From NCBI GenBank assembly GCA_003449515.1, contig DMHI01000279.1:5732-14109 (forward strand): a DNA stretch of 8,378 nt, read 5' to 3'. Positions 1 through 7,193 of this stretch are shown piece by piece. The translations under genes were made by a program, and so were the position numbers. Under the pieces are notes generated by a model. It worked only from the letters and a program-made list of their open reading frames with translations. It did not search any database and was not told where the DNA came from. The stretch's first letter is position 1; every line of letters begins with the position of its first letter. The stretch comes from Lysobacteraceae bacterium. GTDB lineage: Bacteria; Pseudomonadota; Gammaproteobacteria; Xanthomonadales; Xanthomonadaceae.

Positions 1-273
1 GCCCACATCGGCGACATCATCAAGGTCACCGTGAAGGACGCGATCCCGCGCGGCAAGGTCAAGAAGGGCGAGGTCTACAACGCCGTCGTCGTGCGCACCC
101 GCAAGGGCGTGCGCCGTGCCGATGGCTCGCTGATCCGCTTCGACGCCAACGCCGCCGTGCTGCTGAACAACAAAGAAGAGCCGATCGGCACCCGCATCTT
201 CGGACCCGTGACCCGTGAACTCCGCAACGAGAAGTTCATGAAGATCGTGTCCCTGGCGCCTGAAGTGCTGTAA
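1..273 (+). CDS. rplN: 50S ribosomal protein L14 (C-terminal part)
   Basis: L14 binds 23S rRNA on the subunit interface of the large subunit, next to L19, and contributes to an intersubunit bridge. The reading frame is open from base 1 and encodes 90 residues, beginning AHIGDIIKVTVKDAIPRG and ending FMKIVSLAPEVL. The family is about 122 residues, so roughly the first 32 are outside the window. The stretches RTRKGVRRADGS, GTRIFGPVTREL and the C-terminus match the L14 family closely. The ATG at 31 is internal and is not the start. It is followed 15 bases later by rplX, the usual spc operon order, in which L14 is the first gene. No defects are seen. Confidence 0.97.
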   Translation, partial: AHIGDIIKVTVKDAIPRGKVKKGEVYNAVVVRTRKGVRRADGSLIRFDANAAVLLNNKEEPIGTRIFGPVTRELRNEKFMKIVSLAPEVL

Positions 274-288
274 GCCGGAGACGAAACC

Positions 289-603
289 ATGAACCGTATC
301 CGCAAGGGCGACCAGATCGTCGTCATCACCGGCAAGGACAAGGGCAAGAAGGGCGAAATCACCCGCGTTGCCGGTGATCGCGTCATCGTCGCCAACATCA
401 ACGTGGTGAAGCGCCACACCAAGGCGAATCCGCAGGCCGGCCAGGCCGGCGGCATCGTCGAGCGCGAAGCCCCGATCCATATCTCCAACGTGATGCTGTT
501 CAACCCGGCGACGGGCAAGGGCGATCGCGTTGGCTTCAAGGTGCTCGAGGATGGACGCAAAGTGCGTGTGTTCCGCTCGAGCGGTGAGGCGATCGACGCC
601 TGA
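289..603 (+). CDS. rplX: 50S ribosomal protein L24
   Basis: L24 is an assembly-initiating protein of the large subunit. It binds the 5' domain of 23S rRNA and lies near the peptide exit tunnel. The 104-residue product has the usual family length. A KOW motif occupies about residues 3-30 (RKGDQIVVITGKDKGKKGEI), followed by the conserved NVVKRHTKANP segment and a basic C-terminal half. GGAG at 277-280 lies 8 bases before the ATG and supports this start. The gene sits between rplN and rplE, and its TGA stop is embedded in the rplE Shine-Dalgarno region, which suggests coupled translation. Confidence 0.97.
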   Translation: MNRIRKGDQIVVITGKDKGKKGEITRVAGDRVIVANINVVKRHTKANPQAGQAGGIVEREAPIHISNVMLFNPATGKGDRVGFKVLEDGRKVRVFRSSGEAIDA

Positions 604-614
604 GGAATGCCCCG

Positions 615-1157
615 ATGAACACCCGGCTTGAAAAAATCTACAAGGACACCGTGGTGCCGAAGCTCATGAAGGAGTTCGGCTACACGAATCCGATGCAGGT
701 GCCGAAGATCACCAAGATCACGCTGAACATGGGCGTGGGCGAGGCGGTCGGCAACAAGAAGATCCTCGAGAACGCCGTGGCCGACCTGGCCACGATCACC
801 GGCCAGAAGCCGGTGACGACCAAGGCCCGCGTCTCGGTCGCCAGCTTCAAGATCCGCGAAGGCTGGCCGATCGGCACCAAGGTGACCCTGCGTCGCGCCA
901 AGATGTACGAGTTCCTCGACCGCCTGATCAGCGTCGCCCTGCCGCGCGTCCGCGACTTTCGCGGCGTGTCGGGTCGCGCGTTCGACGGCCGTGGCAACTA
1001 CAACATGGGCCTGAAGGAGCAGATCATCTTCCCGGAGATCAACTTCGACCAGGTCGACGCCCTGCGCGGCATGGACATCGCGATCACCACGACCGCGAAG
1101 ACCGACGCCGAGGCCAAGGCCCTGCTGGCCGCCTTCAACTTCCCGTTCCGCAACTGA
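615..1157 (+). CDS. rplE: 50S ribosomal protein L5
   Basis: L5 belongs to the central protuberance. It binds 5S rRNA together with L18 and L25 and contacts S13 in an intersubunit bridge. The product has 180 residues, against 179 in E. coli. Clear family blocks are MQVPKITKITLNMGVGEA (about 27-44), ITGQKPVTTKARVSVASFKIREGWPIG (about 61-87), RDFRGVSGRAFDGRGNYNMG and the C-terminal ALLAAFNFPFRN. GAGGA at 602-606 overlaps the rplX stop and is 8 bases from the ATG. In E. coli the S8 repressor acts on mRNA at the start of this gene. No convincing S8-type helix was recognised here by eye. Confidence 0.98.
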   Translation: MNTRLEKIYKDTVVPKLMKEFGYTNPMQVPKITKITLNMGVGEAVGNKKILENAVADLATITGQKPVTTKARVSVASFKIREGWPIGTKVTLRRAKMYEFLDRLISVALPRVRDFRGVSGRAFDGRGNYNMGLKEQIIFPEINFDQVDALRGMDIAITTTAKTDAEAKALLAAFNFPFRN

Positions 1158-1172
1158 CCTCAGGAGCCCATC

Positions 1173-1478
1173 ATGGCCAAGACGAGCATGGTCAACCGCG
1201 AGGTCAAGCGCGAGAAGCTTGCCAAGCGCTACGCCACCAAGCGCGCCGACCTCAAGAAGATCATCGCCAGCACCACGGCGACCTACGAAGAGAAGATGGA
1301 CGCGGTCACCAAGCTGAACAAGCTCCCGCGTGACTCCTCGGAAAGCCGCCAGCGCAACCGCTGCGAGCTCTCTGGTCGCTCGCGCGGCGTCTACCGCAAG
1401 TTCGGCCTCGGCCGCAACAAGCTGCGCGAAGCCACCATGCGCGGCGACGTGCCCGGCCTTCGCAAGGCCAGCTGGTAA
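1173..1478 (+). CDS. rpsN: 30S ribosomal protein S14, zinc-independent type
   Basis: S14 is in the head of the small subunit and helps assemble the 3' domain of 16S rRNA with S10, S13 and S19. The 101-residue product equals the long gammaproteobacterial form. The C-terminal half carries LPRDSSESRQRNRC, SGRSRGVYRKFGLGRNKLRE and MRGDVPGLRKASW, the S14 signature. It has a single cysteine and no CxxC pair, so it is the C-minus form that does not bind zinc. AGGAG at 1162-1166, 6 bases from the ATG, defines the start. It is followed by an unusual 120-base gap with a terminator-like hairpin before rpsH. Confidence 0.98.
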   Translation: MAKTSMVNREVKREKLAKRYATKRADLKKIIASTTATYEEKMDAVTKLNKLPRDSSESRQRNRCELSGRSRGVYRKFGLGRNKLREATMRGDVPGLRKASW

Positions 1479-1488
1479 GCGAAAAAGC

Positions 1489-1497
1489 TGGTATCAT
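1489..1497 (+). promoter_or_regulatory. candidate extended -10 promoter upstream of rpsH
   Basis: TGGTATCAT matches an extended -10 element (TGn followed by TATCAT, 5 of 6 to TATAAT). It begins 11 bases after the rpsN stop, in an otherwise GC-rich region. No good -35 hexamer is visible at 16-18 bases upstream, which is tolerated for extended -10 promoters. Transcription would start near 1503-1505, just before the hairpin at 1517-1538. This is inferred from motif similarity only; a chance match is possible. Confidence 0.4.
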
Positions 1498-1516
1498 CGC
1501 CGGCTCTGCGAAACCC

Positions 1517-1542
1517 ACCCGGCCGGGAACGGCCGGGTTTTT
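1517..1542 (+). terminator. intrinsic terminator or attenuator between rpsN and rpsH
   Basis: ACCCGGCCG (1517-1525) and CGGCCGGGT (1530-1538) form a perfect 9-bp GC-rich stem closed by a GGAA loop of the GNRA type. Five T residues follow at 1538-1542, and the preceding AAACCC (1511-1516) could alternatively pair with GGGTTT (1535-1540). This is the standard form of a Rho-independent terminator on the + strand. Full termination here would cut S8 through SecY off from the upstream promoter. It is therefore more likely a partial terminator or attenuator, or it works with a separate promoter such as the one suggested at 1489-1497. Confidence 0.75.
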
Positions 1543-1550
1543 CCACTCCC

Positions 1551-1578
1551 TACCTGTTCGCGAAAGCGGATATCGGTG
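1551..1578 (+). promoter_or_regulatory. GAAA-tetraloop hairpin in the rpsH leader
   Basis: TGTTCGC (1555-1561) pairs with GCGGATA (1566-1572), allowing two G-U pairs, around a GAAA loop. TACC (1551-1554) can extend the helix with GGTG (1575-1578), leaving T1573 and C1574 as a bulge. The element ends 8 bases before the AAGGA ribosome binding site of rpsH (1587-1591). It could be a translational control or mRNA-stability structure. Its function is unknown and inferred only from base pairing and position. Confidence 0.45.
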
Positions 1579-1598
1579 CTACTCATAAGGATCCATCC

Positions 1599-1994
1599 AT
1601 GAGCATGACTGATCCCATCGCCGACATGCTGGTGCGCATCAAGAACGCGCTGGCTGTCCGCAAGACCACGGTCAAGATGCCGTCGTCCAAGATCAAGCTG
1701 GCTGTCGCCAACGTCCTGAAGGCCGAGGGCTATGTTCTCGACGTCCGCCAGATCGGCGACGCCAAGAAGCCGGAACTCGAGATCGTCCTCAAGTACTTCG
1801 AGGGCAAGCCCGTGATCGAGCGCCTCGAGCGTTTCTCGCGTTCGGGTCTGCGCCAGTACCGCGGCAAGGACGCGCTCCCGAAGGTCCTCGGCGGCCTCGG
1901 CGTGTCGATCATCTCGACCTCCAAGGGCATCATGACCGACCGCGAAGCACGCCAGCAGGGCGTGGGCGGCGAAGTCCTGTGCCTCGTGGCCTGA
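1599..1994 (+). CDS. rpsH: 30S ribosomal protein S8
   Basis: S8 is a primary 16S rRNA binder (helices 21 and 25) in the platform of the small subunit. In E. coli it is also the translational repressor of the spc operon. The 131-residue product opens MSMTDPIADMLVRIKNA, has MPSSKIKLAVANVLKAEGY at about 26-44, and ends with the C-terminal S8 signature STSKGIMTDREARQQGVGGEVLCLVA, which carries the rRNA-contacting STSKG. AAGGA at 1587-1591 is 7 bases from the chosen ATG. A second ATG two codons in (1605) is less well spaced. The upstream gap is much longer than at other junctions in this cluster and holds two RNA hairpins. Confidence 0.98.
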   Translation: MSMTDPIADMLVRIKNALAVRKTTVKMPSSKIKLAVANVLKAEGYVLDVRQIGDAKKPELEIVLKYFEGKPVIERLERFSRSGLRQYRGKDALPKVLGGLGVSIISTSKGIMTDREARQQGVGGEVLCLVA

Positions 1995-2010
1995 TGCAGG
2001 AGAACTGACC

Positions 2011-2538
2011 ATGTCCCGCGTCGCCAAGAAGCCGATCGCCCTCCCGAAGGGCGTTGAAATCACCACCAACGCCGCGCAGTTCAGCGTCAAGGGCCCGAAG
2101 GGCACCCTGACGCTGGCCAAGCCGCAGGGTGTGGACCTGAACAACGAGAATGGCACCGTCACGCTGGTGGCCGCCAACGCCGAAGCGATTCCGATGGCCG
2201 GTACCGCCCGTGCCATCCTGTCGAACATGGTGAAGGGCGTCTCCGAAGGGTTCCAGCGCAAGCTGGAGCTGGTCGGCGTCGGCTACCGTGCCGCCATGCA
2301 GGGCAAGGACCTGAGCCTGTCGCTCGGCTTTTCCCATCCGGTGCTCTTCAACACGCCGGAAGGCATCACCATCACCGTGCCGTCGCAGACGGAGATCCTG
2401 ATCGCCGGCGCCGATGCGCAGCTGGTCGGCCAGGTCGCCGCCAAGATCCGCGCCTTCCGTTCGCCGGAACCGTACAAGGGCAAGGGCGTCCGTTACGCGG
2501 GCGAGAACGTCATCATCAAGGAAGCCAAGAAGGCCTAA
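2011..2538 (+). CDS. rplF: 50S ribosomal protein L6
   Basis: L6 binds 23S rRNA near the sarcin-ricin loop and the GTPase-associated region of the large subunit. The product has 175 residues, about the family length (177 in E. coli), and is made of two repeated alpha/beta domains (about 1-80 and 81-170). Recognisable blocks are SRVAKKPIALPKGVEI at the start, ELVGVGYRAAMQGKDLSLSLGFSHPV (about 88-113), and the L6 signature around RSPEPYKGKGVRYAGENVIIKEAKKA. AGGAGA at 1998-2003, 7 bases from the ATG, sets the start 16 bases after the rpsH stop. Confidence 0.98.
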   Translation: MSRVAKKPIALPKGVEITTNAAQFSVKGPKGTLTLAKPQGVDLNNENGTVTLVAANAEAIPMAGTARAILSNMVKGVSEGFQRKLELVGVGYRAAMQGKDLSLSLGFSHPVLFNTPEGITITVPSQTEILIAGADAQLVGQVAAKIRAFRSPEPYKGKGVRYAGENVIIKEAKKA

Positions 2539-2568
2539 GGGCGCTTCAGCTTCGCGAGAGAACGAACC

Positions 2569-2907
2569 ATGGAAAAGAAAATCGCCCGCCTGCGTCGCGC
2601 CAAGTCGACGCGCCTCCACATCCGCACGCTCGGCGTGCCGCGTCTGTCGGTGCTGCGCACCGGCCAGCACCTCTACGCCCAGGTCTTCACGGCCGACGGC
2701 TCGAAGGTGCTCGCCGCGGCGTCGACCCTCGAGGCCGGTCTCAAGTCGAAGAACCTCGAGGCCGCCGCCAAGGTCGGTGCCGATATCGCCGCCAAGGCCA
2801 AGGCCGCGGGCATCGAGGCGGTCGCCTTCGATCGTTCGGGCTACCGCTACCACGGCCGCATCAAGGCGCTCGCCGATGCCGCTCGCGAAGGCGGCCTGCA
2901 GTTCTAA
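2569..2907 (+). CDS. rplR: 50S ribosomal protein L18
   Basis: L18 binds 5S rRNA and, with L5, attaches it to the central protuberance. The product has 112 residues, slightly shorter than the 117 of E. coli. It has a basic N-terminus (EKKIARLRRAKSTRLHIRTL), the central RTGQHLYAQVFTADGSKVLAAAST block, and the diagnostic C-terminus FDRSGYRYHGRIKALADAAREGGLQF. The Shine-Dalgarno site is weak (GAGAG at 2556-2560, 8 bases from the ATG). The ATG is kept because the first residues align with the family start. A 93-base spacer follows, long for this operon. Confidence 0.98.
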   Translation: MEKKIARLRRAKSTRLHIRTLGVPRLSVLRTGQHLYAQVFTADGSKVLAAASTLEAGLKSKNLEAAAKVGADIAAKAKAAGIEAVAFDRSGYRYHGRIKALADAAREGGLQF

Positions 2908-2910
2908 GCT

Positions 2911-2975
2911 CCACGTGGCACCCAGGCGCGCAGTGCAGCGCGCGCCTCACACAACGATAAGCGGCGCAAAGCCGT
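2911..2975 (+). promoter_or_regulatory. inverted repeats in the rplR-rpsE spacer
   Basis: Three structures lie in this spacer. CCACGTGG at 2911-2918 is a perfect 8-base palindrome just after the rplR stop. AGGCGCGC (2924-2931) and GCGCGCCT (2940-2947) form a perfect 8-bp stem with an 8-base loop. GCGGC (2961-2965) and GCCGT (2971-2975) form a smaller stem around GCAAA. None is followed by a T tract, so they do not look like intrinsic terminators. They may be mRNA processing or stability elements. No convincing promoter and no small ORF were seen here. Confidence 0.5.
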
Positions 2976-3000
2976 AATTCCCTCATCACGAGAGTCCATC

Positions 3001-3528
3001 ATGAGCAGCAACGAAAGCCGCGATCGCCGCGACCGCGAAGGTGCCGACGACGGCATGATCGAAAAGCTGATCGCGGTCAACCGCGTCAGCAAGACCGTCA
3101 AGGGCGGTCGCCAGTTCACCTTCACCGCGCTGACCGTCGTCGGCGACGGTGCCGGCAAGATCGGCTTCGGCTATGGCAAGGCCAAGGAAGTCCCGGTCGC
3201 CATCCAGAAGTCGATGGAGTACGCCCGCAAGGCGATGGTCGTCGTCGATCTGAACGAAGGCACGCTGTGGCACCCGGTCAAGGCCAACCACGGCGCGGCG
3301 GCGGTCTACATGCAGCCGGCGTCGGAAGGTACCGGCGTGATCGCCGGCGGCGCGATGCGCGCTGTGCTGGAAGCGGTCGGCGTCAAGAACGTGCTGGCCA
3401 AGGCCACCGGTTCGCGCAACCCGATCAACCTGGTCCGCGCCACCGTGCGCGGCCTGTCGATGATGCACTCGCCGGCCAAGATCGCGGCCAAGCGCGGCAA
3501 GAAGCTCGAGGAGATCCTCCATGGCTAA
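3001..3528 (+). CDS. rpsE: 30S ribosomal protein S5
   Basis: S5 lies at the mRNA entry side of the small subunit and contributes to decoding accuracy and mRNA unwinding. The 175-residue product is a little longer than the 167 of E. coli. A charged N-terminal tail, NESRDRRDREGADDG, precedes the core. The S5 N-terminal double-stranded RNA-binding domain follows (about 20-85: EKLIAVNRVSKTVKGGRQFTF, ALTVVGDGAGKIGFGYGKAKEVP). The C-terminal domain includes MQPASEGTGVIAGGAMRAVLEAVGVKNVLAK. Internal ATG 3055 lacks a ribosome binding site, so 3001 is preferred although its own site is weak (GAG at 2992-2994). The stop overlaps rpmD by 8 bases. Confidence 0.98.
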   Translation: MSSNESRDRRDREGADDGMIEKLIAVNRVSKTVKGGRQFTFTALTVVGDGAGKIGFGYGKAKEVPVAIQKSMEYARKAMVVVDLNEGTLWHPVKANHGAAAVYMQPASEGTGVIAGGAMRAVLEAVGVKNVLAKATGSRNPINLVRATVRGLSMMHSPAKIAAKRGKKLEEILHG

Positions 3529-3703
3529 CAAGACCGTCAAGGTGCGCCTCGTGCGCGGCCTCCGCGGCACGCAGCAGCGCCACCGCGTGTCGGTGCGTGC
3601 GCTCGGCCTGAACAAGCTCAACGACGTCCGTGAGCTGATTGACTCGCCGCAGGTGCGCGGCCTGATCAACCAGTTGCACTACCTCGTCCGCGTCGAGGCC
3701 TAA
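3521..3703 (+). CDS. rpmD: 50S ribosomal protein L30
   Basis: L30 is a small 23S rRNA-binding protein of the large subunit, absent from some bacteria. The 60-residue product (NKTVKVRLVRGLRGTQQRHR, then LGLNKLNDVRELIDSPQVRGLINQLHYLVRVEA) covers the whole family. Its ATG overlaps the end of rpsE in ATGGCTAA. Its GAGGAG ribosome binding site (3508-3513) lies inside rpsE and can pair with CCTC (3516-3519). That favours translational coupling, with ribosomes finishing rpsE opening the rpmD start. Confidence 0.97.
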   Translation: MANKTVKVRLVRGLRGTQQRHRVSVRALGLNKLNDVRELIDSPQVRGLINQLHYLVRVEA

Positions 3704-3713
3704 GGAGAATCCC

Positions 3714-4148
3714 ATGCGTCTCAACACCATCACTCACGCCGAAGGCGCCCGCAAGGAGCGCACCCGCGTCGGTCGCGGCATCGGTTCGGGCCTCGGCAAG
3801 ACCTGCGGTCGCGGCCACAAGGGTTCGTTCGCGCGCGCCGGCAAGGGCAAGATCAAGCCGGGCTTCGAAGGCGGCCAGATGCCGATGCAGCGTCGTCTGC
3901 CGAAGATCGGCTTCCGCTCGAAGATGTCGCACGAGTCGGCCGAAGTCCTGCTGTACCAGCTGGCCATGCTCGACACCGACGTGATCGACATCGAGGTTCT
4001 GCGCGCCGCCAAGCTGGTGACGCTCGAGGCCAGGAAGATCAAGGTCGTCAAGAAGGGCGAGCTCGCCAAGAAGCTCACCATCAAGGGCCTGCTGGTGACG
4101 GCAGGTGCGAAGGCGGCGATCGAAGCCGCCGGCGGCGCGGTGGAGTAA
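3714..4148 (+). CDS. rplO: 50S ribosomal protein L15
   Basis: L15 is a late-assembly protein of the large subunit with a long extended N-terminal arm threading through 23S rRNA. The 144-residue product equals the E. coli length. The glycine- and arginine-rich arm is clear (RVGRGIGSGLGKTCGRGHKG, about 18-37), followed by the FEGGQMPMQRRLPKIGF block and a globular C-terminal domain ending VTAGAKAAIEAAGGAVE. AGGAGA at 3703-3708 shares a base with the rpmD stop and is 5 bases from the ATG. It is followed almost immediately by secY, as in most bacteria. Confidence 0.98.
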   Translation: MRLNTITHAEGARKERTRVGRGIGSGLGKTCGRGHKGSFARAGKGKIKPGFEGGQMPMQRRLPKIGFRSKMSHESAEVLLYQLAMLDTDVIDIEVLRAAKLVTLEARKIKVVKKGELAKKLTIKGLLVTAGAKAAIEAAGGAVE

Positions 4149-4152
4149 TCGC

Positions 4153-5550
<1,398 letters not shown>

Positions 5551-5560
5551 ACCGTGGCGG

Positions 5561-5611
5561 GCCCGCGCAAGAGTAGCGCGGGCGGCGAGGGGGCCTTCGG
5601 GCCCGTTCGCC
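5561..5611 (+). repeat. two tandem GC-rich hairpins after secY
   Basis: GCCCGCGC (5561-5568) and GCGCGGGC (5576-5583) make a perfect 8-bp stem around a 7-base loop. Directly after it, GGGCC (5591-5595) and GGCCC (5600-5604) enclose a TTCG loop closed by C-G, the exceptionally stable UUCG tetraloop in RNA. GGCGA (5584-5588) with TCGCC (5607-5611) extends this second stem past a G-G mismatch. There is no T tract, so 3' end protection, processing or Rho-related pausing is more likely than intrinsic termination. Confidence 0.6.
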
Positions 5612-5617
5612 AACCCC

Positions 5618-5677
5618 GGTTCGTCGCCGGAGCATGGGCACACTCCCCATGCCGGGTTCGTCGCCGTTCAGGCGGCG
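5618..5677 (+). repeat. 12-base direct repeat and further inverted repeats
   Basis: GGTTCGTCGCCG occurs at 5618-5629 and again at 5655-5666. Between the copies GCATGGG (5632-5638) pairs with CCCATGC (5646-5652) around a 7-base loop. CGCCG at 5662-5666 pairs with CGGCG at 5673-5677. The arrangement resembles a small repeated extragenic element, but nothing in the window shows other copies. Confidence 0.5.
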
Positions 5678-5680
5678 GGC

Positions 5681-5709
5681 TTCAATGAAACACCAGGCCA
5701 GTGTAGACT
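5681..5709 (+). promoter_or_regulatory. candidate alpha-operon promoter
   Basis: TTCAAT (5681-5686, 3 of 6 to TTGACA) and TAGACT (5704-5709, 4 of 6 to TATAAT) are separated by 17 bases. They lie in the most AT-rich stretch of the gap, which continues as TTTTTGATTCCTT. A start near 5715 would give a leader of about 46 bases for rpsM. The match is modest, and cotranscription from the spc promoter remains possible. Confidence 0.35.
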
Positions 5710-5721
5710 TTTTGATTCCTT

Positions 5722-5768
5722 GCGCCGCTCGTCGGCGACAAAACCAGTGGAGATCGCGTCATGGCGCG
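5722..5768 (+). promoter_or_regulatory. possible rpsM leader structure
   Basis: CGCCG (5723-5727) and CGGCG (5733-5737) form a leader hairpin. GCGCC (5722-5726) could instead pair with GGCGC (5763-5767) across the rpsM start codon. CGCG at 5755-5758 can also pair with CGCG at 5765-5768, placing the ATG in a loop. In E. coli S4 represses this operon by binding a pseudoknot around the rpsM start. Whether this leader serves the same purpose is inference, and no sequence match to the E. coli leader was seen. Confidence 0.3.
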
Positions 5769-6117
5769 TATTGCGGGTGTGAACCTGCCTGTCCAGAAGC
5801 ACGTCTGGGTGGGCCTTCAGAGCATTTTCGGGATCGGGCGCACGCGCTCGCGTCTCGTCTGCACGGCCGCGGGTGTCAACCCGCACAGCAAGATCCGTGA
5901 GCTCTCCGAGCCGGAAATCGAGCGCCTGCGCGCCGAGATCGGCAAATACACGGTCGAGGGCGATCTGCGTCGCGAGGTCGGCATGTCGATCAAGCGCCTG
6001 ATGGACCTCGGCTGCTACCGCGGCCTCCGTCACCGCCGCGGCCTGCCGCTGCGTGGCCAGCGCACCCGCACCAATGCCCGTACCCGCAAGGGTCCGCGCA
6101 AGGCCATCAAGAAGTAA
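5761..6117 (+). CDS. rpsM: 30S ribosomal protein S13
   Basis: S13 sits at the top of the small-subunit head. It forms bridges to L5 and the 23S A-site finger, and its C-terminal tail contacts P-site tRNA. The 118-residue product equals the E. coli length. It opens MARIAGVNLPVQKHVWVGLQSIFGIGRTRS (helix-two-turn-helix region). From about residue 67 it carries the S13 signature GDLRREVGMSIKRLMDLGCYRGLRHRRGLP and ends in the basic tail RGQRTRTNARTRKGPRKAIKK. GGAG at 5749-5752 is 8 bases from the ATG. It is the first gene of the alpha group, after a 210-base gap. Confidence 0.98.
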   Translation: MARIAGVNLPVQKHVWVGLQSIFGIGRTRSRLVCTAAGVNPHSKIRELSEPEIERLRAEIGKYTVEGDLRREVGMSIKRLMDLGCYRGLRHRRGLPLRGQRTRTNARTRKGPRKAIKK

Positions 6118-6129
6118 GGACCAGCCCCG

Positions 6130-6525
6130 ATGAACAAGCCGGCTGCCGCCAACAAGGCCAAGAAGAAGGTCAAGCGCATCGTCACCGACGGTGTCGCCCA
6201 CGTCCAGGCTTCTTTCAACAACACCATCATCACCATCACCGACCGCCAGGGGAACACCCTGAGCTGGGCCACCTCGGGTGGCGCCGGCTTCCGCGGTTCG
6301 CGCAAGTCGACGCCGTTCGCGGCGCAGGTCGCCGCCGAGAAGGCCGGCAAGGCCGCGCTCGACTACGGTCTGAAGACGCTCGAAGTGCACGTCAAGGGCC
6401 CGGGTCCCGGCCGCGAATCGGCCGTCCGCGCGTTGAACAACGTCGGCTACAAGGTCACGAACATCATCGACGTCACGCCGATTCCGCACAACGGCTGCCG
6501 TCCGCCCAAGAAGCGTCGCGTCTAA
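6130..6525 (+). CDS. rpsK: 30S ribosomal protein S11
   Basis: S11 lies on the platform of the small subunit near the mRNA exit and E site, beside S7 and S18. The 131-residue product has a lysine-rich N-terminus (AAANKAKKKVKRIVTDG), the core HVQASFNNTIITITDRQGNTLSWATSGG, the RGSRKSTPFAAQVAAE stretch, GPGPGRES at 90-97, and the C-terminal DVTPIPHNGCRPPKKRRV. The Asn-Gly at 121-122 corresponds to the site known to convert to isoaspartate in E. coli S11. AAGGA at 6116-6120 overlaps the rpsM stop and is 9 bases from the ATG. Confidence 0.98.
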   Translation: MNKPAAANKAKKKVKRIVTDGVAHVQASFNNTIITITDRQGNTLSWATSGGAGFRGSRKSTPFAAQVAAEKAGKAALDYGLKTLEVHVKGPGPGRESAVRALNNVGYKVTNIIDVTPIPHNGCRPPKKRRV

Positions 6526-6543
6526 GGGCAAGGGGAATAAATC

Positions 6544-7173
<630 letters not shown>

Positions 7174-7193
7174 TCCTCCGGAGAACGCCGCCC

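Larger units (their letters stand above)
5551..5760 (+). other. 210-base noncoding gap between secY and rpsM; no rpmJ
   Basis: E. coli has rpmJ (L36) between secY and rpsM. All three forward frames here lack the basic, 38-41 residue L36 pattern, and no other plausible gene is seen. The short ATG frame at 5634 runs out of frame into rpsM and resembles nothing. The gap instead holds a series of inverted repeats, a 12-base direct repeat, and an AT-rich block near 5700-5720. No T-tract terminator follows secY, so transcription may continue into rpsM. Confidence 0.8.

Noticed and set aside
630..637. Run of six A residues in rplE considered as a frameshift slip site
   Set aside because: The codon phase does not match a slippery heptamer, and the L5 frame is intact throughout.
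602..660. Possible S8-binding helix at the rplE start (CTAC 638-641 with GTGG 651-654)
   Set aside because: Only four pairs including a G-U, and no recognisable S8 core. It is too weak to call by eye.
5634..5900. Short + strand frame starting in the secY-rpsM gap, considered as a displaced rpmJ
   Set aside because: It has no L36 features, GGAG lies only one base from the ATG, and it runs out of frame through rpsM.
7175..7183. CTCCGGAG palindrome at the rpoA ribosome binding site
   Set aside because: With no loop it cannot fold on itself as a useful hairpin, and it is explained by the Shine-Dalgarno sequence preceded by a chance complement.
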